Source: a virus | Direction: 5' to 3' (one strand) | DNA length: 64,000 nucleotides | Virus record (IMG/VR): IMGVR_UViG_3300009788_000091 | Coordinates: 1 to 64,000 of that record | Shown: piece after piece, positions 14,110 to 21,334 of the stretch | How positions within the stretch are numbered: the stretch's first letter is position 1 | Layout of the letters: each line of letters begins with the position of its first letter | Position numbers and translations under genes: made by a program | The notes under the pieces: model-generated | What the model was told of the DNA's origin: nothing | Seen by the model: only the letters and a program-made list of their open reading frames with translations | Database searches by the model: none

Positions 14110-14814
14110 ATGCTTACTGATTACCCAAAACTTCATTGTCCATTTATTAGAAAAGAATTTGATGTGAATAAACATCATTGGCAGGAATTAGGTAATAAAT
14201 ATGGATTACGAAAACCTATAGCTTATCTTGTAATTGATCAAATAAATCCTGGCTTTGAATGGGTGTTCGATGATCCTGATACTTTTGCAGTTGAAAAATT
14301 AGATGGTACAAATGTTAAAATTTTAACTAAAAATGGACGATTGCTCCATATTCAAAATCGAAAAAATGTTATTGACCCACTTGAAATAATAAAAGGAAAA
14401 ACTTTTATTATTGAAGGTATTTTTCGCGCTATTCAAAAAGGTTATGTTTTATCAGATGGCGAACAGGTTGGTGAAATAATTGGTCCTAAATTACAAAATA
14501 ATCCATATTTTCTTGATAATCATATCTGGTATCCATTTGACAAAGCAATTGGACATTTACGATATAAATCTTTTGAAGAACATGATAGAACATTTGATAA
14601 TTGGTCTTCTTGGTTTAGAAATTTTCTTAAAAGCCGTTTTTGTATTAAAACACATAAATGTACATTTGAAGAAGCAGAATTTGCAGAAGGAATAATTTTC
14701 TATAATTTAAAACGTAAAGCTGAAAAAAAATGTTGGCGAGCTAAATTAAGACGAAATATGTTTGTGTGGTATTATGAAGATAAGGGAATTATTATTAAAA
14801 ATTATCCACAATAA
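14110..14814 (+). CDS. RNA ligase-like nucleotidyltransferase
   Basis: This 234-residue protein has the covalent nucleotidyltransferase signature: motif I EKLDGTN with the lysine nucleophile K63, an R in QNRKN that corresponds to the conserved Arg after motif I, motif IV AEGIIFYN, and motif V with AKLRR. The size and absence of an OB-fold domain fit small phage RNA ligases rather than DNA ligases. Such enzymes reseal broken RNA, including tRNAs cut by host defence nucleases. A tRNA gene and a metallophosphoesterase lie just downstream. AAGGAAT precedes the ATG. RNA rather than DNA as substrate is inferred. Confidence 0.8.
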   Translation: MLTDYPKLHCPFIRKEFDVNKHHWQELGNKYGLRKPIAYLVIDQINPGFEWVFDDPDTFAVEKLDGTNVKILTKNGRLLHIQNRKNVIDPLEIIKGKTFIIEGIFRAIQKGYVLSDGEQVGEIIGPKLQNNPYFLDNHIWYPFDKAIGHLRYKSFEEHDRTFDNWSSWFRNFLKSRFCIKTHKCTFEEAEFAEGIIFYNLKRKAEKKCWRAKLRRNMFVWYYEDKGIIIKNYPQ

Positions 14815-14827
14815 TAAAGGAGAAATC

Positions 14828-15145
14828 ATGATTCGTATTATTCTAACTTGTTTTGTTTTAATGCTTTTACCAAACTCTGCAAACACAGCTGCAATACCTG
14901 TGCCTGGATCTGGTCTTGGATATACTTGCACTGATAATCCAGGGGAAAAGAAAACTTGTACCTGTACTGGTGCCGCTGATTGTTGGTGGATGGGTCGTTC
15001 TGGGGTTTGTGAAGGCGACGTGATTGTTTTGACATGCGGCAACGATGGAAAATGTACTTGTGACTGGAAAAAGAATTCCATTACTCCTCCAGGCAGTCGT
15101 TTAATTGAAGGTAAAGATAAATTATTTATTATTGAAATGAATTAA
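14828..15145 (+). CDS. Small cysteine-rich secreted protein
   Basis: The start is ATG 14828, preceded by AAAGGAG 5-6 nt upstream; a longer in-frame start upstream would bury the signal peptide. The 105-residue product has a Sec signal (MIRIILTCFVLMLLPNSANTA). A mature part of about 85 residues has seven or so cysteines (CTDN, CTCTG, DCWW, VCEG, TCGN, CTCDW), suggesting a disulfide-bonded or metal-binding domain. No family is recognised. It lies between the RNA ligase gene and the tRNA. Confidence 0.7.
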   Translation: MIRIILTCFVLMLLPNSANTAAIPVPGSGLGYTCTDNPGEKKTCTCTGAADCWWMGRSGVCEGDVIVLTCGNDGKCTCDWKKNSITPPGSRLIEGKDKLFIIEMN

Positions 15146-15153
15146 TTTAAATT

Positions 15154-15229
15154 TGGCCCGTAGTCTAATTGGTAGGACAACAGATTTTGATTCTGTAGGT
15201 TGATGGTTCAAATCCATCCGGGCCAGCCA
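15154..15229 (+). tRNA. tRNA-Gln (anticodon TTG)
   Basis: A 76-nt cloverleaf can be drawn by hand. The acceptor stem is TGGCCCG with CGGGCCA. The D-arm contains AATTGGTAGGAC, the anticodon stem is ACAGA/TCTGT with loop TTTTGAT, and the T-arm is GATGG-TTCAAAT-CCATC. Discriminator G and an encoded CCA follow. The first T is typical of bacterial tRNA-Gln. It is the only tRNA gene I find in the window. It would decode CAA, the Gln codon favoured in an AT-rich genome. Confidence 0.95.
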
Positions 15230-15262
15230 ATATAGAAATAACAAATTAAAGGAAAAACAAAG

Positions 15263-15583
15263 ATGAAATTAGTAATGATGACACATTTTATAATTGTAGT
15301 TGTAATATCATTATGTTTGTATTTAATAATGTCATCAAATCCTGTTCAGAAATTTTTTGCATCTGAAAAAGTAAAAAATTATGATGCAGAAAGTTTCTGG
15401 TACGGGTATAAAAAAGGATTACGTCAAGGATGCGTACAAGTTATTTATGAAGATGTCGCAATGGATGATTCAATGCCTGATAGTGTTTATAAAAAATTAG
15501 ATAAACTTGGATGTAGTTTAGATAGACTTTATGGTCCTAACTGGAAAACAGAAAAACTTCCACCACATTATTATGAAAAATAA
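15263..15583 (+). CDS. Membrane-anchored small protein
   Basis: The product has 106 residues with one N-terminal membrane segment (about residues 7-24) and no clear cleavage site. An external or periplasmic domain follows, with two cysteines in GCVQVIYED and LGCSLDRL. The family is unknown. AAAGGA lies about 11 nt upstream of the ATG. It starts 33 nt after the tRNA and ends 3 nt before the metallophosphoesterase gene, so it is expressed with both. Confidence 0.65.
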   Translation: MKLVMMTHFIIVVVISLCLYLIMSSNPVQKFFASEKVKNYDAESFWYGYKKGLRQGCVQVIYEDVAMDDSMPDSVYKKLDKLGCSLDRLYGPNWKTEKLPPHYYEK

Positions 15584-15586
15584 ATA

Positions 15587-16174
15587 ATGAAAATGTCGAA
15601 TATTTTTTTCACATCTGATTTGCATTTTTGGCATAAAAAAGTAATTAAATATTGTAACCGTCCGTATACTAGTCTGGAACAAATGAATGAACATTTGATC
15701 AGACGGTATAATTCTTTTGTTCATAAAGATTCTATAGTTTATTTTTTAGGCGACATTTCATTTGCTGGAGTTATAAAAACAACTGGTATTCTTTCCAGAC
15801 TTAATGGGTTTAAAGTTCTAATTAAAGGTAATCATGATTATAAATGGAAAGACGCTAAATGGTTGAAAATGGGTTTTAATGCAGTATGTGATGATTATAC
15901 TCTTTATATTGAAAATTATAAATTACAATTGAGTCATTATCCTTATTACCCTACATTGTGGGAACAAATTAAAACAGTTGTTTTATTTCAAAAATTACGT
16001 TATTTGGATAATAGATTACAAGATAAAGGTGATTGGCTCTTACATGGGCATGTTCATAATTCTTGGAAGATTAGACGAAAGATGATTAATGTAGGTGTTG
16101 ATGTTTGGAATTATAGGCCAATTTCTTTGTTTGAAATATTGAAATTGATAAGGAGTATTGAAAATGATAAGTGA
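15587..16174 (+). CDS. Calcineurin-like metallophosphoesterase
   Basis: This 195-residue protein carries the complete two-metal phosphoesterase set: D11-x-H13 (SDLHFWH), D56 (LGDISF), N82-H83 (GNHD), H117 (LSHYP) and H153-x-H155 (HGHVH). Phage members of this family remove phosphates from nucleotides or from nucleic acid ends. Its position beside an RNA ligase and a tRNA suggests processing of RNA termini, but the sequence alone does not fix the substrate. Either ATG 15587 or the ATG two codons later could be used; neither has a strong ribosome binding site. Confidence 0.9.
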   Translation: MKMSNIFFTSDLHFWHKKVIKYCNRPYTSLEQMNEHLIRRYNSFVHKDSIVYFLGDISFAGVIKTTGILSRLNGFKVLIKGNHDYKWKDAKWLKMGFNAVCDDYTLYIENYKLQLSHYPYYPTLWEQIKTVVLFQKLRYLDNRLQDKGDWLLHGHVHNSWKIRRKMINVGVDVWNYRPISLFEILKLIRSIENDK

Positions 16175-16376
16175 TGAGCAACGTTTTTCTTTTATATTAT
16201 CTGTAATTGGTTTTACTGGAATACTTTCAATTATTGCTGCTGCTATAATATCAGTTAAAGCACCAACTTTAATTCCACCTTTTGTTCTTATTTTATTAGT
16301 TATATTTGGAGTTATACATCTTGTTTCATTAGGATTTTTTCTTCAACTTTGTGGTAGATTAACATTGAATGACTAG
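16164..16376 (+). CDS. Two-span membrane protein
   Basis: AGGAG ends 8 nt before ATG 16164, which is preferred over an in-frame TTG at 16158. The 70-residue product has two hydrophobic segments (about residues 9-30 and 36-64) joined by a short loop with Lys and Pro; both ends are polar. It overlaps the end of the metallophosphoesterase gene and the start of the next gene, so it is translated in a chain. Holin-like by topology only; the better holin candidate lies at 21989-22438. Confidence 0.6.
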   Translation: MISDEQRFSFILSVIGFTGILSIIAAAIISVKAPTLIPPFVLILLVIFGVIHLVSLGFFLQLCGRLTLND

Positions 16377-16596
16377 ATTTAAATTTATTGCAGGAAGACG
16401 TTATCGTCATCATGATTGTTTAGATATAGATATTTATGTTTGTCATTGTTCTTATAGGGATGATAAAAGATCTAAATTAAAAATTCATTATATTAATCGT
16501 AGTGGTCATTTTATTATTGTTTCTGATGCTGTTACTATTTATTCAAAAGATTATTATAAATGGAAATTAATAGATATTCCAATTAACCTTTATTAA
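16369..16596 (+). CDS. Small basic protein of unknown function
   Basis: The 75-residue product is rich in His, Arg and aromatic residues (GRRYRHHDCLDIDIYVCHCSY) and has a beta-like pattern throughout. Three cysteines and several histidines near the N-terminus might bind metal. It overlaps the preceding membrane-protein gene by 8 nt. At its 3' end it overlaps the convergent metallopeptidase gene by 14 nt. The family is not recognised. Confidence 0.5.
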   Translation: MTRFKFIAGRRYRHHDCLDIDIYVCHCSYRDDKRSKLKIHYINRSGHFIIVSDAVTIYSKDYYKWKLIDIPINLY

Positions 16597-16924
16597 TAGC
16601 ACCAAACATTATTTTAAATAATGAAAAATTACAAAGAATTAAATTTGCAATTGCGTGTTCAAGTTTTTCAACTTGTTTTTCTGTTAATTCAAAATCATAT
16701 TCATATTCAAAACTATGAACTAATTCATGGCAAAAAGTGTAAAGATGATCACAATAATTTAAACCTTTTTTAATTTTAATTATTTTAGTTTCATTGCAAC
16801 ATTCCCCATAGTCTTTTGTTTTTTTTCCTTTAGAATTTTTAATATAAGAAACAAATTCAATTTTCCACCATGTATCTTTAATCAAAAGTTCTTTTGGATA
16901 ATCATGAGGGGCTGGAAGTCTCAT
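16583..16924 (-). CDS. HExxH zinc metallopeptidase-like protein
   Basis: The protein has 113 residues with HELVHSFEYEY preceded by FC and followed by EKLEHAIANLI, the helix pattern of gluzincin-like or ImmA-like peptidases. The first half is a small beta region with LIKDTWWKIEF. It lies on the minus strand within an otherwise plus-strand island, convergent with the preceding gene. Small HExxH phage proteins occur as anti-repressors, domesticated peptidases and SprT-like factors. Which of these applies is unclear. A weak AGG precedes the ATG. Confidence 0.7.
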   Translation of the reverse strand: MRLPAPHDYPKELLIKDTWWKIEFVSYIKNSKGKKTKDYGECCNETKIIKIKKGLNYCDHLYTFCHELVHSFEYEYDFELTEKQVEKLEHAIANLILCNFSLFKIMFGAINKG

Positions 16925-17020
16925 GGTTTAATTTTAACCTATACTTATTTATGACACTCATTGTTATACAAATTTTAAATTTAGTTGGTAATATAAATTT
17001 AGTATGTAGAATAAATTTAT

Positions 17021-17230
17021 ATGAACGGTTTATCCCACCTAAATTTGATCAAGAAACACTGTGAATATTGTAATGCCGATTTTAAAGTATTAATCGTCAA
17101 AAAATTGATGTTTTGTTCTGAAGTTTGTAAAATATTTCATGATGAAGAAAAAGAACGAAAAGAAGAAAAGAATAAAAAACAAGGTGTGTCATTTAAAGCT
17201 TTTCATTGGAAAAATCAGAAATTTAGATAG
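17021..17230 (+). CDS. Small zinc-finger-like protein
   Basis: The product has 69 residues: an N-terminal CEYCNADF and CSEVCKIF pair (two CxxC/CxxxC knuckles) followed by a charged Lys/Glu helix and a basic tail. It resembles short treble-clef knuckles found in nucleases and regulators, without any catalytic motif. No convincing ribosome binding site precedes the ATG. The 96-bp divergent gap upstream (16925-17020) contains one TTGTTATACAAA box, so transcription may start close to the ATG. It overlaps the 3' end of a minus-strand mini-gene. Confidence 0.5.
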   Translation: MNGLSHLNLIKKHCEYCNADFKVLIVKKLMFCSEVCKIFHDEEKERKEEKNKKQGVSFKAFHWKNQKFR

Positions 17231-17336
17231 GCTGACAATAACCGCAAACTGGGCATTTCAACCAACCTATACAATCTGGCATTTCATACATATAACCCCA
17301 GTGACACATTTTACAAATTTTAAATTTATAATCCAT
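17223..17336 (-). CDS. Mini rubredoxin-like zinc ribbon (37 aa)
   Basis: Reading from ATG 17336 gives MDYKFKICKMCHWGYMYEMP, then a KCPVCGYC knuckle before the stop at 17223. The two knuckles, CKMC and CPVCGYC, with an aromatic-rich loop have the plan of rubredoxin or zinc-ribbon domains reduced to the minimum. The start overlaps the stop region of the endolysin gene by 11 nt, so translation is probably coupled. It is too short for usual gene callers. Function is unknown. Confidence 0.5.
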   Translation of the reverse strand: MDYKFKICKMCHWGYMYEMPDCIGWLKCPVCGYCQPI

Positions 17337-18021
17337 AACGAGTATATTCAAAATGCATTGGATCAGGCCGTCTAAAATCACCCCCCCAAAAGAAACCTTC
17401 TGATTTAAATGCTTTCACAATGCCTAGATCCATATCACCAACAATACCAAGTCGATTTGTTTTAGCATTATGATCCATAGCGATTCCCCATGAATGCATT
17501 GATAGACGATTTTTACCCCGCGTGTTTCTAAGTGCATAGCATCCATCAAAACTTACCAATTTGGATTGTAATTTATTTCGAACAATTTTGGCATAGACGT
17601 TTTTAAATTTAGGAATAAGAAATTTATTACACCAGAAACCGTTTGAGCCTTTCCACTGATAAGGAAAGCAATGATTCAATGACAATGGGGTTGTACAAAA
17701 CCCACCATATGATTTCCAATATCCAATGATTAATGGATTTCCAAATAACTCTCGTAATTGATTTCTTGATTCAGGAATAAATAATTTTGGCTTTTTTGGT
17801 ATTTCATTATAAGAAAATAATTTTGACCATGTTTCAAGCCCAACAATTCCGTCTGCATTTAAACCGTTATCTTTTTGAAATTGAATGACAGCTTGTTTTG
17901 TGTGTTTTCCAAATATACCATCAACTATACCAGTATTATATTGTTTAGGTTTTAAAGTTCGAAGTTGTATTTGAAGTTTATAAATATTAATATTTTTTGA
18001 ATCACCAATAGAAAAAATCAA
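17326..18021 (-). CDS. Endolysin: peptidoglycan-binding domain plus M15 peptidase
   Basis: The protein has 231 residues. Residues 1-70 are a PG-binding-1 domain with the repeat-like VDGIFGKHTKQAVIQFQKDN and ADGIVGLETW. Residues 85-231 are a peptidase M15 (D-Ala-D-Ala/L-Ala-D-Glu carboxypeptidase type) domain with zinc ligands H176, D183 (MHSWGIAMDHN) and H223 (DPMHFEY), plus D215 as likely general base. It would cut peptide cross-links of the cell wall at lysis. There is no signal peptide, so release needs the holin. It is encoded several kilobases from the holin cassette, beside the tail-tip genes. Confidence 0.92.
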   Translation of the reverse strand: MIFSIGDSKNINIYKLQIQLRTLKPKQYNTGIVDGIFGKHTKQAVIQFQKDNGLNADGIVGLETWSKLFSYNEIPKKPKLFIPESRNQLRELFGNPLIIGYWKSYGGFCTTPLSLNHCFPYQWKGSNGFWCNKFLIPKFKNVYAKIVRNKLQSKLVSFDGCYALRNTRGKNRLSMHSWGIAMDHNAKTNRLGIVGDMDLGIVKAFKSEGFFWGGDFRRPDPMHFEYTRYGL

Positions 18022-18039
18022 TTTAAATACCTTAAAAAT

Positions 18040-18483
18040 TTATACTTTTGTATATTCAATCCATACTTCCCCACCATCATGAACCGCATTAACACTACTT
18101 CCAGTATGAATTTGTATGACGGTTCCAGAGTTTATGAGGGCAACACCAATAAATCCATTTATGTCTGTTGGATGCACAGTGGGCAATTTCAATTTGTTGG
18201 TTCCCTGATTTAAAAAACCATCAGTTTTTATCAACCTGTCTACAGTCGCCCCTATTGGTATAAATTGTTGATTACTTGCTCCCTGTGCAGCGACAATAAA
18301 TAATTTTCTAAATATTGGTTTGCCTGTAGGCTTGTGAACTCCACCAGTATCCAATTCTTCAAGTGAAAAACTTTTTTGATCATGTAGTTCATTTATTAAT
18401 TCAGATAATGATGGCCCAGCGCTATGTTTATGCCCATCGTTTAAATTTTTTCCACCTTCAAAATGATCTTTTTTAATTTTCAT
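18040..18483 (-). CDS. Tail-fibre tip-like protein A
   Basis: The 147-residue product has an N-terminal 45 residues almost identical to those of the next gene (DHFEGGKNLNDGHKH...). It continues with DTGG..TGKPIFRKLF and ends GGEVWIEYTKV. The pattern of a PIxRK segment followed by a terminal W-EYTK strand is common in phage fibre tips and head-fibre domains. The His-rich NDGHKH might be a trimer-core metal site. Together with its paralogue it probably offers alternative or joint receptor-binding tips. Confidence 0.6.
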   Translation of the reverse strand: MKIKKDHFEGGKNLNDGHKHSAGPSLSELINELHDQKSFSLEELDTGGVHKPTGKPIFRKLFIVAAQGASNQQFIPIGATVDRLIKTDGFLNQGTNKLKLPTVHPTDINGFIGVALINSGTVIQIHTGSSVNAVHDGGEVWIEYTKV

Positions 18484-18496
18484 ATATATATATTCT

Positions 18497-18943
18497 TTAA
18501 ACTTTTATATATTCTAACCAAACTACTGCTGATAAAAAAGCATCATTGCCGTTATAAACACTTCCTATCCAAAAATTAATATTTGTGTCATCTATGGAAT
18601 TAATACCAGCAGAATCATTTGTATTAAAATTACCATTAACAATTGGAACAAAATCACCATCGGATTGTTTGAAGGAACCCCCACTATTTATTATACTTTC
18701 TATGGGGTCAGATATACCGTGTGCAAAACTGACAATTGCATTACCACCAGTAGCCCCAATAACAATAACTTTTCTAAATATTGTTTTACCTAAAAATTTA
18801 CCACCAGTATCAATTTCTTCTAATGAATAATTTTTTTGCTCATGTAATTCATTTATTAATCCAGATAATGTTGGACCATCATTATGTTTATGCCCATCAT
18901 TTAAATTTTTTCCGCCTTCAAAATGGTCATTTAGGATTTTCAT
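18497..18943 (-). CDS. Tail-fibre tip-like protein B
   Basis: This 148-residue paralogue of the 18040-18483 gene has the same N-terminal module (residues 1-47), the same IFRK..VI motif and the same WLEYIKV ending. The central part (about residues 60-135) is unrelated in sequence. The pair arose by tandem duplication followed by replacement or fast divergence of the exposed part, as expected for receptor binding. The leader between the upstream terminator hairpin and its ATG is only 20 nt and has no clear ribosome binding site. Confidence 0.6.
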   Translation of the reverse strand: MKILNDHFEGGKNLNDGHKHNDGPTLSGLINELHEQKNYSLEEIDTGGKFLGKTIFRKVIVIGATGGNAIVSFAHGISDPIESIINSGGSFKQSDGDFVPIVNGNFNTNDSAGINSIDDTNINFWIGSVYNGNDAFLSAVVWLEYIKV

Positions 18944-18963
18944 AAATTTATTTTCTTTTTAAA

Positions 18964-18998
18964 ATATAGCCCCTAACTTATTAGGTCAGGGGCTATAT
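18964..18998 (-). terminator. Intrinsic terminator
   Basis: ATATAGCCCCTAAC (18964-18977) pairs with GTCAGGGGCTATAT (18985-18998) with one mismatch. On the minus strand the stem is followed by TTTT. It lies just after the stop of the 19017-19262 gene. Confidence 0.85.
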
Positions 18999-19016
18999 TG
19001 TGGATGTAGACGTAGA

Positions 19017-19262
19017 TTATTTCTTGTCAAATGCTTTAGCAATTGCAGCTAATGCATTCATTTTGGTTTTTAATTCATTAACCAAAGTAATTGCAGTACC
19101 AAGATCGCTTGCATCAGCAGCAGCAACAACAGTACCTTTCATTGAGGTCATTTCATCCCGAATTGCATCTAACAAAGCATCAAGTGATGCTCTGCTTTTA
19201 TCAGCATGACCTTTTGATAATCCTGCTCCTGCTTCTCGATTTCCAATTTTTGGAATTGCCAT
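19017..19262 (-). CDS. Small helical protein, probable virion-associated
   Basis: The 81-residue product is Ala-rich and helical, with MAIPKIGNREAGAGLSKGHA at the start and a coiled-coil-like second half. It has no cysteine or membrane segment. A good AAAGGAG ribosome binding site precedes it and a strong terminator follows, as expected of a highly expressed gene, and it lies between structural genes. Structural or scaffold-like function is inferred from that context; no family is recognised. Confidence 0.65.
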   Translation of the reverse strand: MAIPKIGNREAGAGLSKGHADKSRASLDALLDAIRDEMTSMKGTVVAAADASDLGTAITLVNELKTKMNALAAIAKAFDKK

Positions 19263-19321
19263 GATTTAATCTCCTTTAAAAAAGTTGATTTTAAAAAATT
19301 ATAATAAACTTTTTAAAAAGA

Positions 19322-19630
19322 TTACTCGTTTTTACCTTCCCAGGCAGTATAATGAATTACTTCTGCATCAACCATAAGATCACTATCGTTTCCAATAGTA
19401 AACCCATCGTCTTCTAAAGTAATCATATTTGCTGGAAAAGTCATAGTACCTGCGGTAACTCTTTTCACCGCGCTACTACCGGCCATTAAATCAGATTTAT
19501 AGGCTGAAACAAGACCTGTTATATTTTCCAATTGAACTGAGCGTGGTTTAAAACCAAGAATCACTTTCTTAGTTGCACTAGTTTCACCAACTACACTTCC
19601 AGTTTTCATCCAATTATTTGAACTACCCAT
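19322..19630 (-). CDS. Small probable structural protein
   Basis: The 102-residue, beta-rich protein contains KKVILGFKPRSVQLENITG, TFPANMITLEDDGFTIG and EVIHYTAW. The repeated FxPRSVxL/xNxT type pattern is seen in small phage decoration or fibre-associated proteins. It has a strong AAAGGAG ribosome binding site. No cysteine, membrane or enzyme motif is visible. The 94-bp gap upstream contains only a 6-bp GTAGTT/AACTAC stem. Confidence 0.55.
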   Translation of the reverse strand: MGSSNNWMKTGSVVGETSATKKVILGFKPRSVQLENITGLVSAYKSDLMAGSSAVKRVTAGTMTFPANMITLEDDGFTIGNDSDLMVDAEVIHYTAWEGKNE

Positions 19631-19724
19631 TATTATCTCCTTTGGTTAGCGTTAATTTAATTCCACCTTAACTCATCGATTCAACATTAGCTATATCGAT
19701 TCTTAAAGTAGTAGTTTGAGTCAA

Positions 19725-20267
19725 CTACAATGACTCTTTAAACAATTCTAAAATCTCTTTGTCGGTCTGTTCAATGATACCACGGACTTTTACAATTTGT
19801 TCAGAAACCTTATTTACTTGAATTAACATGTTTTGATAAATTTCTTTTGCTTTAACTTCTGATTTAAGAAATTCTTCTGTTAATTCAATTTTCCTTTTAA
19901 CTAGATGTTTTAAAACTGGATTTTCTAATTTTTCATCTTTAAATTGAATAAGAACAGATTGCATTTGTTTTAATTGTTCGGTTGTTAAATGGGGTTTTCT
20001 ACGCATGGCATTAATTTTATTTAAATTTTGAACTGCTGCGGCATTTATTTGTTTTGCTTTATTAAATTCGTGTTGTTCTTTTGTTACAACAATTTTTTCT
20101 TCACCCATAGATTTATCAACAACTTCTTTTTCTTCTACCTGTTTCATAATTTCCTCACTTTCTTTTTCAAGTTCACGATCTTCTTCTTTACTTATAAATT
20201 GCGAAATATTGTAATCATTAATTCTTTCCATTTCTTCATCATATAATTGTTTAGCTGTTTTCTTCAT
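19725..20267 (-). CDS. Coiled-coil protein of unknown function
   Basis: The 180-residue product is charged and almost entirely helical, with heptad-like Glu/Lys/Leu runs from residue 30 to the end (ELEKESEEIMKQVEEKEVV, then LIQVNKVSEQIVKVRGIIEQ). It overlaps the end of the upstream 66-residue gene by 17 nt. It could be a scaffold, a tail chaperone-like protein or part of the lysis operon; nothing in the sequence decides. Confidence 0.65.
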   Translation of the reverse strand: MKKTAKQLYDEEMERINDYNISQFISKEEDRELEKESEEIMKQVEEKEVVDKSMGEEKIVVTKEQHEFNKAKQINAAAVQNLNKINAMRRKPHLTTEQLKQMQSVLIQFKDEKLENPVLKHLVKRKIELTEEFLKSEVKAKEIYQNMLIQVNKVSEQIVKVRGIIEQTDKEILELFKESL

Positions 20268-20451
20268 GTTTCACCTTTTCTGCCTGAAGATAATGGACTC
20301 CAAAATTAGTTTTTACATAAAGAAAATTACCATCAATTTTTTTAATAACCCCATTTTCATTAACTAATGTTCTAGTAACTGATAGTCCTTTTTTGTCTTT
20401 ATAAACAATTTTCACGTTTACTTTTACTTTATCTTCAATTTTAAATTCCAT
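20251..20451 (-). CDS. Small beta-rich protein (SH3/KOW-like size)
   Basis: The 66-residue product has alternating hydrophobic strands (VKVNVKIVYKD, GLSVTRTLVNENGVIKKIDG, FLYVKTNFGVHYL), the pattern of a small barrel. No catalytic or metal-binding residues are seen. It is embedded in the overlapping gene chain between the lysis cassette and the coiled-coil gene. The family is not recognised. Confidence 0.6.
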   Translation of the reverse strand: MEFKIEDKVKVNVKIVYKDKKGLSVTRTLVNENGVIKKIDGNFLYVKTNFGVHYLQAEKVKHEENS

Positions 20452-20459
20452 GATTTTCC

Positions 20460-20879
20460 TTAAATGTTGATTTCAAATAAAGCCATTGTTCCAGACGCTG
20501 CAATACTTCCCATAAGACCACCAACCATACCAGAATCAGTAGATTTACCAACTGACCAGCCTGTTACCCCACCAACTATTAACGATAATGGAAGTTTAAT
20601 CCACCATTTATTCCAAATGGGTGAATGGCTTATAGCTGTTTCCATTAATCTATTGTTTAACCTTTTTTCCATTTCTAAGTCAATTTCTATTTGATCACAA
20701 CTTAACATTGATTGACGCAATAGATTAAAATGTTCTTTATTAAAACATAATACTTCTTTTTTAATTACATGATTTGGATAAAAATGATCGATAACCATTT
20801 GTTCATCAGCGTTTGTAATTTTTAAATTTATTAATAAATTTAGAAATGAAAGCATTATCAGATAATTTAGCATTTTCAT
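20460..20879 (-). CDS. Exported protein with C-terminal glycine-rich membrane hairpin
   Basis: The 139-residue product starts with a hydrophobic export signal (MKMLNYLIMLSFLNLLINL). A periplasmic-type helical region with two cysteines (VLCFNKEH, MLSCDQIE) follows. The C-terminus (about residues 95-137) is hydrophobic with GGVTGWSVGKSTDSGMVGG, a glycine-zipper-like membrane hairpin. Its 5' end overlaps the 3' end of the preceding membrane/coiled-coil gene by 74 nt in another frame, as outer spanin genes often do. It has no lipobox. A part in outer membrane disruption is a reasonable but unproven idea. Confidence 0.55.
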   Translation of the reverse strand: MKMLNYLIMLSFLNLLINLKITNADEQMVIDHFYPNHVIKKEVLCFNKEHFNLLRQSMLSCDQIEIDLEMEKRLNNRLMETAISHSPIWNKWWIKLPLSLIVGGVTGWSVGKSTDSGMVGGLMGSIAASGTMALFEINI

Positions 20880-21057
20880 TTTTCCGTTTCTCCTTTTTTA
20901 ATTTGCCTTCATTTTCTAATTTCATTTTTAAATTTTTATTTTCTAATCTTTTCATTTTATGTTGAATTCCATCATAGAATGCAACAATTAAAGCTGGTAT
21001 TAATTTAATTGCTAAATCTAATAAACCTTTCCATATTGTTGATTTTTTTTTAGTCAT
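20806..21057 (-). CDS. Inner-membrane-anchored coiled-coil protein (i-spanin candidate)
   Basis: The 83-residue product has one N-terminal membrane span (KGLLDLAIKLIPALIVAFYDG) followed by a long charged coiled coil rich in Lys, Glu and Asn. That topology matches inner-membrane spanins, which bridge to an outer-membrane partner. The 3' part contains the start of the next exported protein in another frame. It overlaps the upstream gene by 8 nt. Confidence 0.5.
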   Translation of the reverse strand: MTKKKSTIWKGLLDLAIKLIPALIVAFYDGIQHKMKRLENKNLKMKLENEGKLKKEKRKNENAKLSDNAFISKFINKFKNYKR

Positions 21058-21334
21058 CTTTTTTTAACAATTCGTTTAATTTATCTTTTGTTTCTTTATT
21101 TTTTCGAAAACGATCAAGAAGTTTATCTTTTAATCTTTTAACTTGACCACCTTCTTTATCCATTCTGTCTTTTATAGCTTGTTCTTTTTTAATGTTTTTC
21201 AATTTTAATTGAACAAGAAAATAAATTATACCACCACCAAAGAGAAGTCCAACAATTCCAGCCACACTTGCCCAACCGCCGCTTGCGACACTGAGAATAT
21301 TTTTTCCTAAAGATAAAAGGTCACTCCAGTCCAA
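21050..21334 (-). CDS. Second membrane-anchored coiled-coil protein
   Basis: The 94-residue product has one Gly-rich membrane span (GGWASVAGIVGLLFGGGIIYFLV) and a Lys/Glu-rich coiled coil to the C-terminus. Like its downstream neighbour it has spanin-like topology. Two such genes in a row, joined by overlapping starts and stops, suggest a hetero-oligomeric membrane complex or a holin/antiholin partner. Family not recognised. Confidence 0.5.
   Translation of the reverse strand: MDWSDLLSLGKNILSVASGGWASVAGIVGLLFGGGIIYFLVQLKLKNIKKEQAIKDRMDKEGGQVKRLKDKLLDRFRKNKETKDKLNELLKKDD

Noticed and set aside
15154-15229. tRNA-Gln as a prophage attachment site
   Set aside because: No integrase gene or second copy of the tRNA end is visible, and the gene is complete and internal to the phage island.
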